Source of the DNA: CAZHCA01 sp964530825
Lineage (GTDB): Bacteria > Bacteroidota > Bacteroidia > Chitinophagales > Saprospiraceae
Reading direction: 5' to 3'
Assembly (NCBI GenBank): GCA_964530825.1
Contig: CAZHCA010000014.1
Coordinates: 1-64,000, forward strand
Length of the DNA: 64,000 nt
The notes under the pieces: model-generated
Databases searched by the model: none
What the model saw: only the letters and a program-made list of their open reading frames with translations
What the model was told of the DNA's origin: nothing
Shown: positions 7,809-16,840 of the stretch, one piece after another
How positions within the stretch are numbered: position 1 is the stretch's first letter
Layout: every line of letters begins with the position of its first letter
Made by a program: the position numbers and the translations under genes

Positions 7809-8891
7809 ATGTCTACTGCAACAGCTACTAAGTTTCGTACCGGCGTCCTGCACGGCGATGAAGTAACGGAACTGTTTAACTATGCCAACGAAAATAATTT
7901 TGCCATCCCCGGTGTGAATGTAGTGGGCACCAATAGTGTGAATACCGTGCTGGAAACTGCCCGAGAAGTGAACTCTCCGGTTATTATACAGTTCTCGAAC
8001 GGCGGTGCCGCCTTTTTTGCCGGCAAAGGATTGTCGAACGAAAATCAGCAGGCCTCCATCCTGGGCGCCATCTCCGGTGCTATGCACGTACACTCTATGG
8101 CCAAAGCCTACGGGGTCACTGTTGTTTTACACACCGACCACTGCGCGAAAAAGTTGCTGCCTTGGGTGGACGGCATGCTGGAGGCCGGTGAAAAATTCTT
8201 CGAATCACGCGGCTACCCCCTCTTCAGTTCACACATGCTGGACTTGAGTGAAGAGCCGGTGGAAGAAAACATCGACATTTCGGCCAGGTACCTGGAGCGC
8301 ATGCACAAGATCGGTATGACCCTCGAAATTGAGCTCGGAGTAACCGGCGGCGAAGAAGACGGGGTCGACAACACCGATATCGACAACGCCCGCTTGTATA
8401 CCCAGCCCGAAGAAGTGGCCTACGCCTACGAAAAACTGAAAGCAGTAAGCGACCGTTTTACGGTGGCCGCCGCCTTTGGTAACGTGCATGGGGTCTATAA
8501 ACCCGGTAATGTAGAGCTCAAACCCATCATCCTGAAAAACAGCCAGGATCACATTCAGGAAAAATACGGGACTGAGACCTTGCCAATCAATTTCGTTTTC
8601 CACGGCGGTTCAGGTTCCAGTCGCGAAGAAATTCGCGAAGCAATTGAGTACGGCGCTATCAAGATGAATATCGATACCGACATGCAGTGGGCCTTCTGGG
8701 ATGGCGTGCGCCATTACGAGCAGAAAAATCACGATTACCTACAGGGCCAGATCGGTAATCCGGATGGCGACGACCAACCTAACAAAAAATATTACGATCC
8801 GCGCAAATGGCTGCGCGCTGCGGAAGAATCGATGCGCGAGCGTCTCAAAAGCGCTTTTGAAGACCTGAATTGCATCAACCGTAACGCCTGA
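7809..8891 (+). CDS. fbaA: class II fructose-bisphosphate aldolase
   Basis: 360 residues from ATG 7809, the length of E. coli-type class IIA aldolases. It cleaves fructose-1,6-bisphosphate into dihydroxyacetone phosphate and glyceraldehyde-3-phosphate using zinc. The zinc ligands are visible as LHTDHCAKK, GNVHGVYKPGN and FHGGSGSS, and the acidic region EIELGVTGGEEDGVDN is typical. Upstream in-frame codons back to 7770 are not family-like and overlap the promoter. It is a single gene with its own promoter box and a strong terminator. pfkA, the preceding glycolytic step, lies in the same window but far away. Confidence 0.96.
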   Translation: MSTATATKFRTGVLHGDEVTELFNYANENNFAIPGVNVVGTNSVNTVLETAREVNSPVIIQFSNGGAAFFAGKGLSNENQQASILGAISGAMHVHSMAKAYGVTVVLHTDHCAKKLLPWVDGMLEAGEKFFESRGYPLFSSHMLDLSEEPVEENIDISARYLERMHKIGMTLEIELGVTGGEEDGVDNTDIDNARLYTQPEEVAYAYEKLKAVSDRFTVAAAFGNVHGVYKPGNVELKPIILKNSQDHIQEKYGTETLPINFVFHGGSGSSREEIREAIEYGAIKMNIDTDMQWAFWDGVRHYEQKNHDYLQGQIGNPDGDDQPNKKYYDPRKWLRAAEESMRERLKSAFEDLNCINRNA

Positions 8892-8921
8892 AAACCTATA
8901 GCCGTTGTGTAATTTTGCCCT

Positions 8922-8967
8922 AAATGGCATCATCGTAAATAATATACGGTGATGCCATTTTTTATCG
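8922..8967 (+). terminator. intrinsic terminator after fbaA
   Basis: AAATGGCATCATCGT (8922-8936) pairs with ACGGTGATGCCATTT (8946-8960) with one mismatch-like wobble around a short AT loop, followed by a run of T. Classic rho-independent layout about 30 nt after the aldolase stop. Confidence 0.85.
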
Positions 8968-9020
8968 GTTCTCCGACTGAACATCTGGATTGACCAATTT
9001 TTTACACAAAAAAAGTCATT

Positions 9021-10163
9021 ATGTGGAACCATAATTATTTGACCACGGGTGCCATCTTTTTCCTAGGCATTTTTTCTTTCGTCAAAAGCTGTGATATCAA
9101 TGGGGTCGACCCCGCGCTGTACGAATCTACAACGGGAGTGTATAAGGGCATCCTGCCTTGCGAAGACTGCGAAGCCATTGTATACGAATTGGCGCTGCAA
9201 CCTGACTCCACCTACCTAGAAAAGCGGATGTACAAAGGAAAATCCAAAGAATCGGAAAGCCGCGAGGGCCGGTATCTGATTACAACTGATAGTGTGGTCA
9301 GCCTGCAAAAGGAAGAAACCGGTTTTCAATATTTTGCTATCCAGCCCGGTGGGCTGCAATTGCTCAATCAGGAGCGCCAACCCTTCACCACCGGCACGGC
9401 CGGTCCTTACCTACTCGACCGGGTCGATACCGATCAAACGCTATTGACACGCAATCTACCACCCATTACTAGGTGGCAGATGGAAAACGGCATCGATTTT
9501 CATGCAACTGGCAAAAACCCCAATTGGGAGGTAGAAATGAACTACGAAGGTAACATGATATTCCGGGCCAGCAACGGCAGCGCACTAGAGGTGCCCAGCG
9601 TCCCTGCTGAACCTATTGAATCGGAAGACGGTTCTGCCGTGCTGGGGGTCCTGCACGCTTCGGCCAACGATGAGGGTGCTGCTATTCGGCTGAATATCAA
9701 AGAGCAACCTTGCCAGCTCAGCAGTAACCCCTACCCGCGTCAAGTAGTAGCCGAGATCAAAATGAGCCCCGAAGAAGAATATACTCGATTTAGGGGCTGC
9801 GGCCGCTACATTGCCGATTACCGGCTCCACGACATCTGGGTACTGGAAAGCATCAATGGGCAGGCCATCGATAGTACCCAATACGAGCGCGAAGTACCGC
9901 GACTGGAAATCAATTTGCAACAATCTACGATCTTTGGCTATACAGGTTGTAATTCCTTTAGCGGCAGTATAGCTGCCCTGCCCGATGGCGCCATTCGTTT
10001 CAGCCGGCTAGCTGTCACGGAAATGGCCTGCCAGAATATGGAACTGGAAGGCCTGTTGCTCAACCTTATGGGAAATGTACAACTCGACTATACTATCGGC
10101 AAAAATCAACTAACCCTTACCGCCAGTGAGGATAATAAGTTGGTTTTCAGAAAAGTAGATTAA
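9021..10163 (+). CDS. NlpE-like plus META-domain envelope protein
   Basis: 380 residues. A hydrophobic N-terminus ends in VKSC, a weak lipobox. Residues 38-130 contain the NlpE signature (GVYKGILPCEDCEAI) followed by YELALQPDSTY. Residues about 270-380 form a META/HslJ domain (IWVLESINGQAID, GYTGCNSFSG, TEMACQNMELEG). NlpE proteins sense envelope stress and META domains occur in heat-shock-linked lipoproteins, so an envelope stress role is plausible but inferred. The middle region contains a COG3650-like segment ending in a CGRYI motif. The gene stands alone between two intrinsic terminators. Confidence 0.82.
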   Translation: MWNHNYLTTGAIFFLGIFSFVKSCDINGVDPALYESTTGVYKGILPCEDCEAIVYELALQPDSTYLEKRMYKGKSKESESREGRYLITTDSVVSLQKEETGFQYFAIQPGGLQLLNQERQPFTTGTAGPYLLDRVDTDQTLLTRNLPPITRWQMENGIDFHATGKNPNWEVEMNYEGNMIFRASNGSALEVPSVPAEPIESEDGSAVLGVLHASANDEGAAIRLNIKEQPCQLSSNPYPRQVVAEIKMSPEEEYTRFRGCGRYIADYRLHDIWVLESINGQAIDSTQYEREVPRLEINLQQSTIFGYTGCNSFSGSIAALPDGAIRFSRLAVTEMACQNMELEGLLLNLMGNVQLDYTIGKNQLTLTASEDNKLVFRKVD

Positions 10164-10190
10164 AAATATAGGTAGCTAAAATAGCTGTTT

Positions 10191-10235
10191 AGACCCCATG
10201 GTCGGCGCGATTGATCCATGGGGTCTTTCATTTTT
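10191..10235 (+). terminator. intrinsic terminator after the NlpE/META gene
   Basis: AGACCCCATGG (10191-10201) pairs perfectly with CCATGGGGTCT (10216-10226), followed by TTCATTTTT. An 11-bp stem with a 14-nt loop. Confidence 0.85.
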
Positions 10236-10323
10236 CACTGCACCTGTTACCGAGATTTTAAAATTACCTAAGACTGAACAAATCAAGGGGTAAAACGAGT
10301 ATATTAAGTAAAAAACATAAACC

Positions 10324-10704
10324 ATGATTCTCGCCACCTTATTAGTAGCAGGCTTTGTACTTCCCCTAGGTTGGATCTGGTACTACGAGCCCCCGAATCT
10401 ATCGGCACGCCACACTGGATATCAGAGCGAACTAGCCTTTAAAAACGAACGTACTTTTCGCGCTGCCAATCGCTGTGCTGGATTGGTGCTCATGGTACTT
10501 AGTATCGTTTCCATCGTTATTAGCCTTTACTTAAATTATGAATTGCCAATTAATCGCTACGACATGAGTTTTGCCCTTACTCTTAACTGCGGGCTACTTT
10601 TCTTGCATGGCTCTTTCATGGGGGTAGTTACTATTGGTATCACGGAGAAGTATCTGGAGCGTTCATTCGCACTATCCAAAACCAAAAATGGCGGAACAGT
10701 ATAG
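10324..10704 (+). CDS. SdpI/YhfL-like membrane protein
   Basis: 126 residues with three to four hydrophobic helices. After the first helix comes HTGYQSELAFKNERTFRAAN, matching the loop typical of the SdpI family (GYRT-x-S-x-KN-x-ETW-x-FAN), in which Bacillus SdpI gives immunity to a toxic peptide. Most SdpI-like proteins in other bacteria have unknown function, and no toxin gene is visible nearby. Start is ATG 10324. It lies in the same direction as the following receptor gene but 190 bp from it. Confidence 0.65.
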   Translation: MILATLLVAGFVLPLGWIWYYEPPNLSARHTGYQSELAFKNERTFRAANRCAGLVLMVLSIVSIVISLYLNYELPINRYDMSFALTLNCGLLFLHGSFMGVVTIGITEKYLERSFALSKTKNGGTV

Positions 10705-10891
10705 ACCGGAAAGGTCATGGGCGCCGTTTTTTCCCTTTTGCTACGTCGATATTTAATCCCAATACACCTTTATCTATCCGGCCCTCCTCTATATGGGCAA
10801 TAAACTCCGTTTTTTAATGATCAATCGGGTTACTTCTGCATTTTACTAAAGTATGCCTTGTAAGTATGAAATTAAGAACACCCGATCCATT

Positions 10892-13312
10892 ATGAATCAC
10901 CGATTACTCGTTTTGTTGCTTGCACTCTATACCTCCTACGCGCTATCTGGCCAGGGCGGTTCTATTACCGGACAATTGCTAGATGGTAGTACTGATGAAC
11001 CGCTTGGTTTTGCAAATGTCTCGATTTTACAGCCCAAAGATAGTACCGTAATAACTGGTGGCGTCACTGACATGGACGGGCGCTACGAAATCGCCGTCAA
11101 ACCAGGCACCTATCTGGTTCGTTACGACTTTGTTTCCTACCAACCCGAATATAAAGCGGATGTAGTCGTACGAGCGGGCACAACGAAAGATTTGGGCATC
11201 AGCAGTTTACAAACCAGCGCCGAAATACTTCAGGAAGTCGAAGTGCGAGCCGAAAAGAGCCAGTTGGAGATGCGCATGGATAAAAAGGTTTTCAATGTGG
11301 GCAAGGACCTGGCCAGCACCAGTGGCTCGGCCCAAGAAGTTCTCGATAACATACCCTCGGTAACCGTAGATGTCGACGGTTCGGTAGCCCTGCGGGGTAA
11401 TGCTGGCGTACGCATCCTGATTAACGGAAAGCCTTCAGGGCTCGTGGGTACCGGCGATGCCAATGGTCTGCGCTCCCTGCCAGCCAACTTGATCGAGCGC
11501 GTTGAAGTAATCACCAACCCTTCGGCTCGCTACGAAGCCGAGGGTATGGTCGGGGTCATCAATATCATCTTGAAAAAAGATCGACGCCAAGGGCTCAATG
11601 GCGCCTTCGACGTAAACGCCGGTTGGCCACGCGAACTTGGCGCTGCCGTTAACCTCAATTATCGAACCGATAAGCTGAACTGGTTCACCAACTTTGGAGT
11701 GCGCAACCGCCGGCGCCCGGGAGAGAATTACGCTTACCAAGAGTTCTACAATGGTGACACTACCAATATTGTAGAGCAAATCGGCGAGCGGGAAAGTACC
11801 GGCTGGTCCTACAGCGCCCGTGGCGGCGCTGAATACTTCTTCAGCGAATCGAGTATTCTTACTGCATCCGTCACGTGGCAAACCGGTAATGAAGAAAACT
11901 CCTCTACCCGTCAGTACTTTGACTATTTCCAGGTTTATCCCGACAATCTAATCCGCACCTCTATCCGCGATGAGTTGGAAATCGAGGATGAAAATGACCT
12001 CGAGTATCAAATTAACTACCAGAAAAATTTTAACGATGACGATGATCATCAGTGGACGACCGTCCTGCAGTACCGCAACAACCGCGACATTGAAGATTCG
12101 GAATACAATGAAGTTTTTCGCGGTCCCAACGGTAATCCCAACGGAGAAGAAGACCTGTTGCAACTATCGCTTAATGATGAGTGGGAGCGCGAATGGCTTC
12201 TGCAGTCCGACTTTACGCTTCCCGTCGGCGAAGAAGGTTTATTCGAGTCCGGTTTTCGGGGTTCGATCCGTTACATCGATAATGATTTCGAGGTTGAAGA
12301 GTTCGTTGATGATGCTTTTGTTACCCTGCCCGGGCTAACGAATGATTTCAACTACGACGAAAACATCTATGCAGTGTACGCTATGTTTGGCGACAAGCCA
12401 GGACGTTTTTCCTACCAAGTTGGATTGCGTCTAGAGTCGACTAATATCTTTACCCAACTGCGGACGACCGGAGAAGAGAATGAACAAAACTATCTCAACC
12501 TTTTTCCCACCACGCACTTGACCTACGACATCAACGACGGCAACAGCATACAGTTGAGCTACTCGCGCCGGATCCAGCGGCCCCGGTTTTGGTGGCTTAA
12601 CCCCTTCTATAGCTTTGCCGATGCGCGTAACATCCGCCAAGGCAACCCCAATCTGAGGCCCGAGTTCACAGACTCCTACGAATTGGGACACATAAAATAC
12701 TGGGACAATTTCAGCCTGAGCACCAGCGCTTACTACCGCTATACCACCAATGTCGTGCAGCGCATCCAGCGATTAGAAGAACAGGATGGCCAGCTCATCA
12801 CCATTAGTCAGCCGGAAAATTTAGCTACTGAAGATGCCTATGGGTTTGAGTTCATTTTTTCGGGCGATCCGTTCAAGTGGCTCAACATCAACGCCAACAT
12901 GAATTTCTTCCGTTCCATCATTGACGGCAGCAATATCGAACAGAACCTCGACCAGGATACCTACGCTTGGTTTGGCCGCCTCAATTCGCGCTTCGAACTG
13001 GGGGAAAAAACCAACGCCCAATTCCGGTTCAACTACGAAGGGCCTCGCGAGACCACCCAGGGCCGCCGGGAGTCCATTTCTTCGATCGACCTGGCTATGA
13101 GCTACGACTTATGGCAAGATAAGGCCACCCTTACCCTGAGCGCTCGCGATATTTTCAACTCGCGCTTGCGCCGCTCGGAGGTCTCTGATCCTACCTTTTA
13201 CTCCTACCAAGAAAGCCAGTGGCGCCGCCGGCAGTCGGTGGTGCTCACACTCAATTACCGTTTGAATCAAGATCAAGGTCGAAACGGTGGGGGCTCGCAG
13301 CGTTCGCAATAA
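10892..13312 (+). CDS. TonB-dependent receptor-like outer membrane beta-barrel protein
   Basis: 806 residues from ATG 10892, which gives a proper signal peptide (MNHRLLVLLLALYTSYALSG); the frame extends upstream to 10853 without one. Domains: CarboxypepD_reg-like beta-sandwich about residues 22-105 (GSITGQLLDGSTDEPLGFAN), a plug domain about 125-230 (VLDNIPSVTVDVDGSVALRG and a VINIILKK end), and a long C-terminal barrel of the type seen in Bacteroidota outer membrane barrel family 3. The barrel ends in basic, asparagine-rich residues and not a clear aromatic terminus. Substrate unknown. There is no SusD partner, so it is not a polysaccharide-locus pair. Confidence 0.9.
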   Translation: MNHRLLVLLLALYTSYALSGQGGSITGQLLDGSTDEPLGFANVSILQPKDSTVITGGVTDMDGRYEIAVKPGTYLVRYDFVSYQPEYKADVVVRAGTTKDLGISSLQTSAEILQEVEVRAEKSQLEMRMDKKVFNVGKDLASTSGSAQEVLDNIPSVTVDVDGSVALRGNAGVRILINGKPSGLVGTGDANGLRSLPANLIERVEVITNPSARYEAEGMVGVINIILKKDRRQGLNGAFDVNAGWPRELGAAVNLNYRTDKLNWFTNFGVRNRRRPGENYAYQEFYNGDTTNIVEQIGERESTGWSYSARGGAEYFFSESSILTASVTWQTGNEENSSTRQYFDYFQVYPDNLIRTSIRDELEIEDENDLEYQINYQKNFNDDDDHQWTTVLQYRNNRDIEDSEYNEVFRGPNGNPNGEEDLLQLSLNDEWEREWLLQSDFTLPVGEEGLFESGFRGSIRYIDNDFEVEEFVDDAFVTLPGLTNDFNYDENIYAVYAMFGDKPGRFSYQVGLRLESTNIFTQLRTTGEENEQNYLNLFPTTHLTYDINDGNSIQLSYSRRIQRPRFWWLNPFYSFADARNIRQGNPNLRPEFTDSYELGHIKYWDNFSLSTSAYYRYTTNVVQRIQRLEEQDGQLITISQPENLATEDAYGFEFIFSGDPFKWLNINANMNFFRSIIDGSNIEQNLDQDTYAWFGRLNSRFELGEKTNAQFRFNYEGPRETTQGRRESISSIDLAMSYDLWQDKATLTLSARDIFNSRLRRSEVSDPTFYSYQESQWRRRQSVVLTLNYRLNQDQGRNGGGSQRSQ

Positions 13313-13452
13313 CATTTTTTCTCGCTACGCTTGCTGTTATTACGGGTCACTTGCGCTCCTTTACGAGGAAATCCTATCGTAAGGTCCGAATTCCCATCTG
13401 CAAAAAGTATAAGCGGATGAGCCCCCTATAATAACTAATCAGTCAAGTCTGT

Positions 13453-13812
13453 CTATTCTTTGTAGTCGATAACTTCGCGGTCTTTTGAGTTAGGAAAAGG
13501 TGATTGAAACTCCTCGCTTGTAGGCTTAAATCTGGATTGCGTGCTATTGCGATCTTTTAGCAGCCGGACCGAAAGAAAACCTGACAACCAAATTAAGAAG
13601 GCAATAAAAATACCTATCCGGATAAACAATACGATAATTCGATAATCGAAATAAGGCGCGTAACCAGGAGGATAGTGAGGATGATACGTTCCCCTTTCCT
13701 TGTAGTATCCTCCACTAGGTTTCCGTTTATTATCCAGATTCCAGGCGTATATAATGAGGGCCACCAAAAATACGCTAAGGAATAGGATCAGGGTAAATTG
13801 ATCAGTAATCAT
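13453..13812 (-). CDS. two-helix membrane protein, unknown
   Basis: 119 residues from ATG 13812. A first hydrophobic helix at about residues 6-25, then a Tyr/Pro/Gly-rich loop (PHYPPGYAPYF), a second helix at about 60-82, and a polar acidic tail. No family is recognised. Base composition is AT-richer than most of the window, as for the HTH gene that diverges from it. It may be a neighbour acquired together with that gene, which is inference. Confidence 0.5.
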   Translation of the reverse strand: MITDQFTLILFLSVFLVALIIYAWNLDNKRKPSGGYYKERGTYHPHYPPGYAPYFDYRIIVLFIRIGIFIAFLIWLSGFLSVRLLKDRNSTQSRFKPTSEEFQSPFPNSKDREVIDYKE

Positions 13813-14181
13813 GATAAACGCTTTTAATGAAAAATTGGGGTTTCAGGTCACTTATTGATCCAATTGTCCATGATTTGCGAAACGTATTCCTACCTACACC
13901 ACCCAAATAGCTATATATAGTAGGCGTTTTATATATTTATAAACTTTAAAATTAATACTGTTTTTATAGGTCATACTGAATTTAATGCCCGTGAAAGTGA
14001 CTTAATCCGTCTTTGAAGATTAAGAATTTTTGATTTTTTGAGGAATATCATTTACATTTAAGCAAAATGCCTCCTTAAATAAGTCCTTTACTGTAATTTA
14101 GCCTAATTCATAGGCTTAATCAATTATAATTAACTTAATTTAAGTGTGTTTTTCTTGACTAATGTTTATTAAACTTAAAAG
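13813..14181. other. AT-rich intergenic region with inverted repeats
   Basis: 369 bp between two divergent genes, markedly AT-rich. I see no gene. Two short inverted repeats lie in the 80 bp before the HTH gene: AGCCTA-attca-TAGGCT at 14100-14116 and CTTAATTTAAG at 14134-14144. These are candidate operators for the divergently placed HTH protein; no clear TAnnTTTG promoter box is visible. Confidence 0.45.
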
Positions 14182-15720
14182 ATGGGTGACCTAGACTATA
14201 AAGGAGATGGAGTGGTTTTGAAAGAAATTATAGAGGAGCGAAAATTAAAAAAGGCTATTCTGGCAAAATTTCTTGACGTTAGCGAAGCCACATTAGACAA
14301 TTGGTTGTATACCGATAGAAAGAAATCCTCTTTTCTGGATTTAAGGACTATTTATTACATCTGTAATCTCTTACAAGTTCCAGCCGAAAGGTTTAATAAA
14401 GCAGATCTTTTGAAGAATTTGGACCTTCCCTTAGGGGATTTACCAAATAATGTGGAACTCATATATCCGGACTATAAAGATTACCGTCCGAAACCGGAGC
14501 AGTATACGAATACCACCACCCCTTCTGCAGAATCTATCTTCGTGGATCGTTATTTTTATGCTTTTAGCAAGCACGTTCTAAAAGGTGTACAGGAGAAATT
14601 GTACGTTTTACATTACCTCACTGGTAGCATTGGAACCGACCAAAATGGGGTTGGTGAGTTAAGCACTCAGTTTGAACAGAATAACAGGGAATATTTTCAA
14701 AAATTAGAAGACAGGCTTGAGCGGTTTAAATCAGAAAAAGGTGTAGATAGTTTTAGTTATCGTCGCTTGCTTCAGCTTCCACTCAAGCCACGTATGTCGA
14801 TCGACGAATCCTTTTTACCATTCCAGGAGGCTTTCGCGCCACTTGACAAAGACTTAATCGAAATATCCATCAATGAGAAATTTAGCGAATTAGACTATGC
14901 CACTGGACTACAGGATTTCTGTAAGAAACGTTTTTACGCCTGGCCCCTTCTCAAACCAGAAAATGCAAACCAGCCCGAGCATACAATTGTCAAACAATAC
15001 CTCAATAAAATTGAATCTCCTGAAGTACGAGAAGAGTTGGGAAAACGATGGGACAAAATGCGGGAGCAGGATCAATCTGGTCGGCCTCCGGAATTCAACG
15101 AGCACGAAAAAAGCTACATTCATATTGCCAAAGCAATTGAACTAATGCCAACCGAGGAATTCGAACATACACTCAATTGTTTTCACAAGTTTCCGGAGTT
15201 CTTTGCTCTTTTTGTGCTGGGCAACCCTCGGCGCTTATATTCTTTTTGGCTAATAGATGAAACCTGTACCATTACCGAATATGTTCGTATCACACCGAAT
15301 GGTTATCCGATAATTGATCGCCTATTTGTCGAAAAGAAAATATTCAACAATGATATAGCCGACGAACTGGGAAAGTTGAACCATGACGAGTTTGAAAAGC
15401 TAACACGCATGGAACCAGGATTTATCGAGAGTCCTCACGAAAATAAAAGAGTCGTACGGGAGATTTTATCCATCATGACCGAGAAGGTATGGGATTACCT
15501 ACTTTATGCGATTTATGAGCTTACTAAACGCTACGAGTACCTCAATTACGAACGCGACCTCATGAAAAAGGATCGCGAACCAACAAGAGACACTTTGTTA
15601 GCCATTCACAAACTCAAAGAAAAAATTAAGTCTACCCGGGAGCTGTATGTTTTTCGTTCCCAACACTTTCGGAAAAAGATAAACCACCTTCGTGAAATAG
15701 AAGCTAAAATAGCTAGCTGA
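14182..15720 (+). CDS. unrecognised protein with N-terminal helix-turn-helix
   Basis: 512 residues. The first about 75 residues fold plausibly as an XRE/phage-repressor-like HTH (LKKAILAKFLDVSEATLDNW then an ICNLLQVPAERF helix). The remaining 430 residues are soluble, with a YVLHYLTGSIG segment, a YRRLLQLPL strand, a FFALFVLGNPRRLYSFWLID segment and a long charged C-terminal helix (about 430-512) likely to be coiled coil. I recognise no catalytic motif and no known output domain. Codon use is AT-rich compared with flanking genes. Start ATG 14182 has two inverted repeats just upstream. It could be a DNA-binding sensor of something unknown; the function is open. Confidence 0.8.
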   Translation: MGDLDYKGDGVVLKEIIEERKLKKAILAKFLDVSEATLDNWLYTDRKKSSFLDLRTIYYICNLLQVPAERFNKADLLKNLDLPLGDLPNNVELIYPDYKDYRPKPEQYTNTTTPSAESIFVDRYFYAFSKHVLKGVQEKLYVLHYLTGSIGTDQNGVGELSTQFEQNNREYFQKLEDRLERFKSEKGVDSFSYRRLLQLPLKPRMSIDESFLPFQEAFAPLDKDLIEISINEKFSELDYATGLQDFCKKRFYAWPLLKPENANQPEHTIVKQYLNKIESPEVREELGKRWDKMREQDQSGRPPEFNEHEKSYIHIAKAIELMPTEEFEHTLNCFHKFPEFFALFVLGNPRRLYSFWLIDETCTITEYVRITPNGYPIIDRLFVEKKIFNNDIADELGKLNHDEFEKLTRMEPGFIESPHENKRVVREILSIMTEKVWDYLLYAIYELTKRYEYLNYERDLMKKDREPTRDTLLAIHKLKEKIKSTRELYVFRSQHFRKKINHLREIEAKIAS

Positions 15721-15760
15721 TTCCTGGATCATCTTACCATAATGGAACCATTAATCCTAC

Positions 15761-16387
15761 CTACCGCCTCAGTAGCTTGAAGGCAATCCCACGCCCCATC
15801 TTTTGCCCGATAGCCAGATGTATCCAGATACGGCAAAGTTCTTCCAGCATGGGAACCTGCGCGTTGCCGCCGAAGTCGTAAGTCTGGAAGCCGGCATCGT
15901 TAGCCAGCTGGATGGCCACGGCCTTGGCTTCAGCGCTATCTCCTGCAACGAACATATCGGCCGGTGCCAGGCTGCCATCTGGCATTGGAAATAGCGGATC
16001 TTTCATGTTTTCGGCACCGGTAGAGTTAAAGCATTTCACCATCTCAGCCCCGGTCAAGTGGCTTAAGGCCTCAAATCCATTGCTGTACGGATCGGGCTTA
16101 CGAAAGACCGAATTGGTGGTATCAATAAGAATGCGCCCCTCCAAACGGCCGAGTAATTCTCCTAATGCTGCCGTGAAGTGGGCTGGGATCGCCACCACAA
16201 TGGCATCCGTACCGATAATGCTTTGGGTGATTGACTTAGCTTCGGCCCGGTCCAGTTGCTCCGCCAAGCGCTTTACGCGCTCTTCCTCCGGATGCCGAAC
16301 GCCAAAAACAATCTCATGCCCGGCTTTACTCCACCGGCCAGCCAGTGCACTACCTACCTTGCCGGCTCCAATAATCGATATCTTCAT
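15761..16387 (-). CDS. NADPH-dependent F420 reductase-like dehydrogenase
   Basis: 208 residues. The N-terminus is a Rossmann motif (MKISIIGAGKVGSALAGRW) with an Arg after the second strand (FGVRHPEE), suggesting NADP preference. The rest follows the NpdG/FNO-like and ProC-like oxidoreductase fold (VVAIPAHFTAALGELL, DTTNSV, VKCFNSTGAENM, FVAGDSAEAKAVA). In bacteria without F420 this family reduces other substrates, so the acceptor is unknown. It starts at ATG 16387 and is transcribed away from an HxlR regulator 450 bp off, a common pairing of a redox enzyme with its regulator. Confidence 0.82.
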   Translation of the reverse strand: MKISIIGAGKVGSALAGRWSKAGHEIVFGVRHPEEERVKRLAEQLDRAEAKSITQSIIGTDAIVVAIPAHFTAALGELLGRLEGRILIDTTNSVFRKPDPYSNGFEALSHLTGAEMVKCFNSTGAENMKDPLFPMPDGSLAPADMFVAGDSAEAKAVAIQLANDAGFQTYDFGGNAQVPMLEELCRIWIHLAIGQKMGRGIAFKLLRR

Positions 16388-16840
16388 AATTTATAGCGTT
16401 TTTGCGGTCCCTTGAAAACTGGCACGCCAGATAAGGTCACCCGGTTCTAGGCCTACCCCGACCGTTCTTTCGAAATATTGATTAACCTGGATACAAAGGC
16501 GCCGATCGCGTACAACCTGGAGGGGCAGGAAGGTTTTCATCAAGTAACTATAGTTCCCGGCCGTGCGAAAGACTTGCTGCCTACATTCCAGCAACAACCA
16601 CCATATTTGTAAACCTGACATTAATCCTGGAAAAGCAGCGCTTTTTTTCCTCATCCTGTAAAGCCACGCCATGCAGTAAATAATCGATGAGGTGCACGCC
16701 GCTTTTTATGCACATGGCATTGCGCTATTTTTGGCACGATACGGTCGTAATTTGTAATTTTATAAAATATAAAATACAGTACCTACGCTTAAGTATGTTA
16801 CATACTTTTAGGAAAGTACTTTGAACATCAAGTAATTATC
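16388..16840. other. gene-poor interval between dehydrogenase and HxlR gene
   Basis: 453 bp. A 93-codon minus-strand frame (16391-16672) ends three bases before the dehydrogenase ATG but does not look like a protein; it could be a decayed gene. The last 100 bp are very AT-rich and hold the palindromes described separately. TATTTTTG at 16726-16733 is a possible -7 box for the HxlR gene. Confidence 0.4.
16791..16822 (+). promoter_or_regulatory. palindromes upstream of the HxlR gene, probable operator
   Basis: AAGTATGTTACATACTT at 16791-16807 is a perfect 8-bp inverted repeat around one base, followed by the 10-bp palindrome AAAGTACTTT at 16813-16822. They sit 18-50 bp before the HxlR start. 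MarR/HxlR-type dimers bind such symmetrical GTAT/ATAC or GTAC-containing sites, so autoregulation is likely but inferred. Confidence 0.55.

Noticed and set aside
16391..16672. 93-codon minus-strand frame ending three bases before the dehydrogenase ATG
   Set aside because: Close spacing is suggestive, but the residues do not look like a folded protein and no family fits; kept only as a note on the intergenic region.
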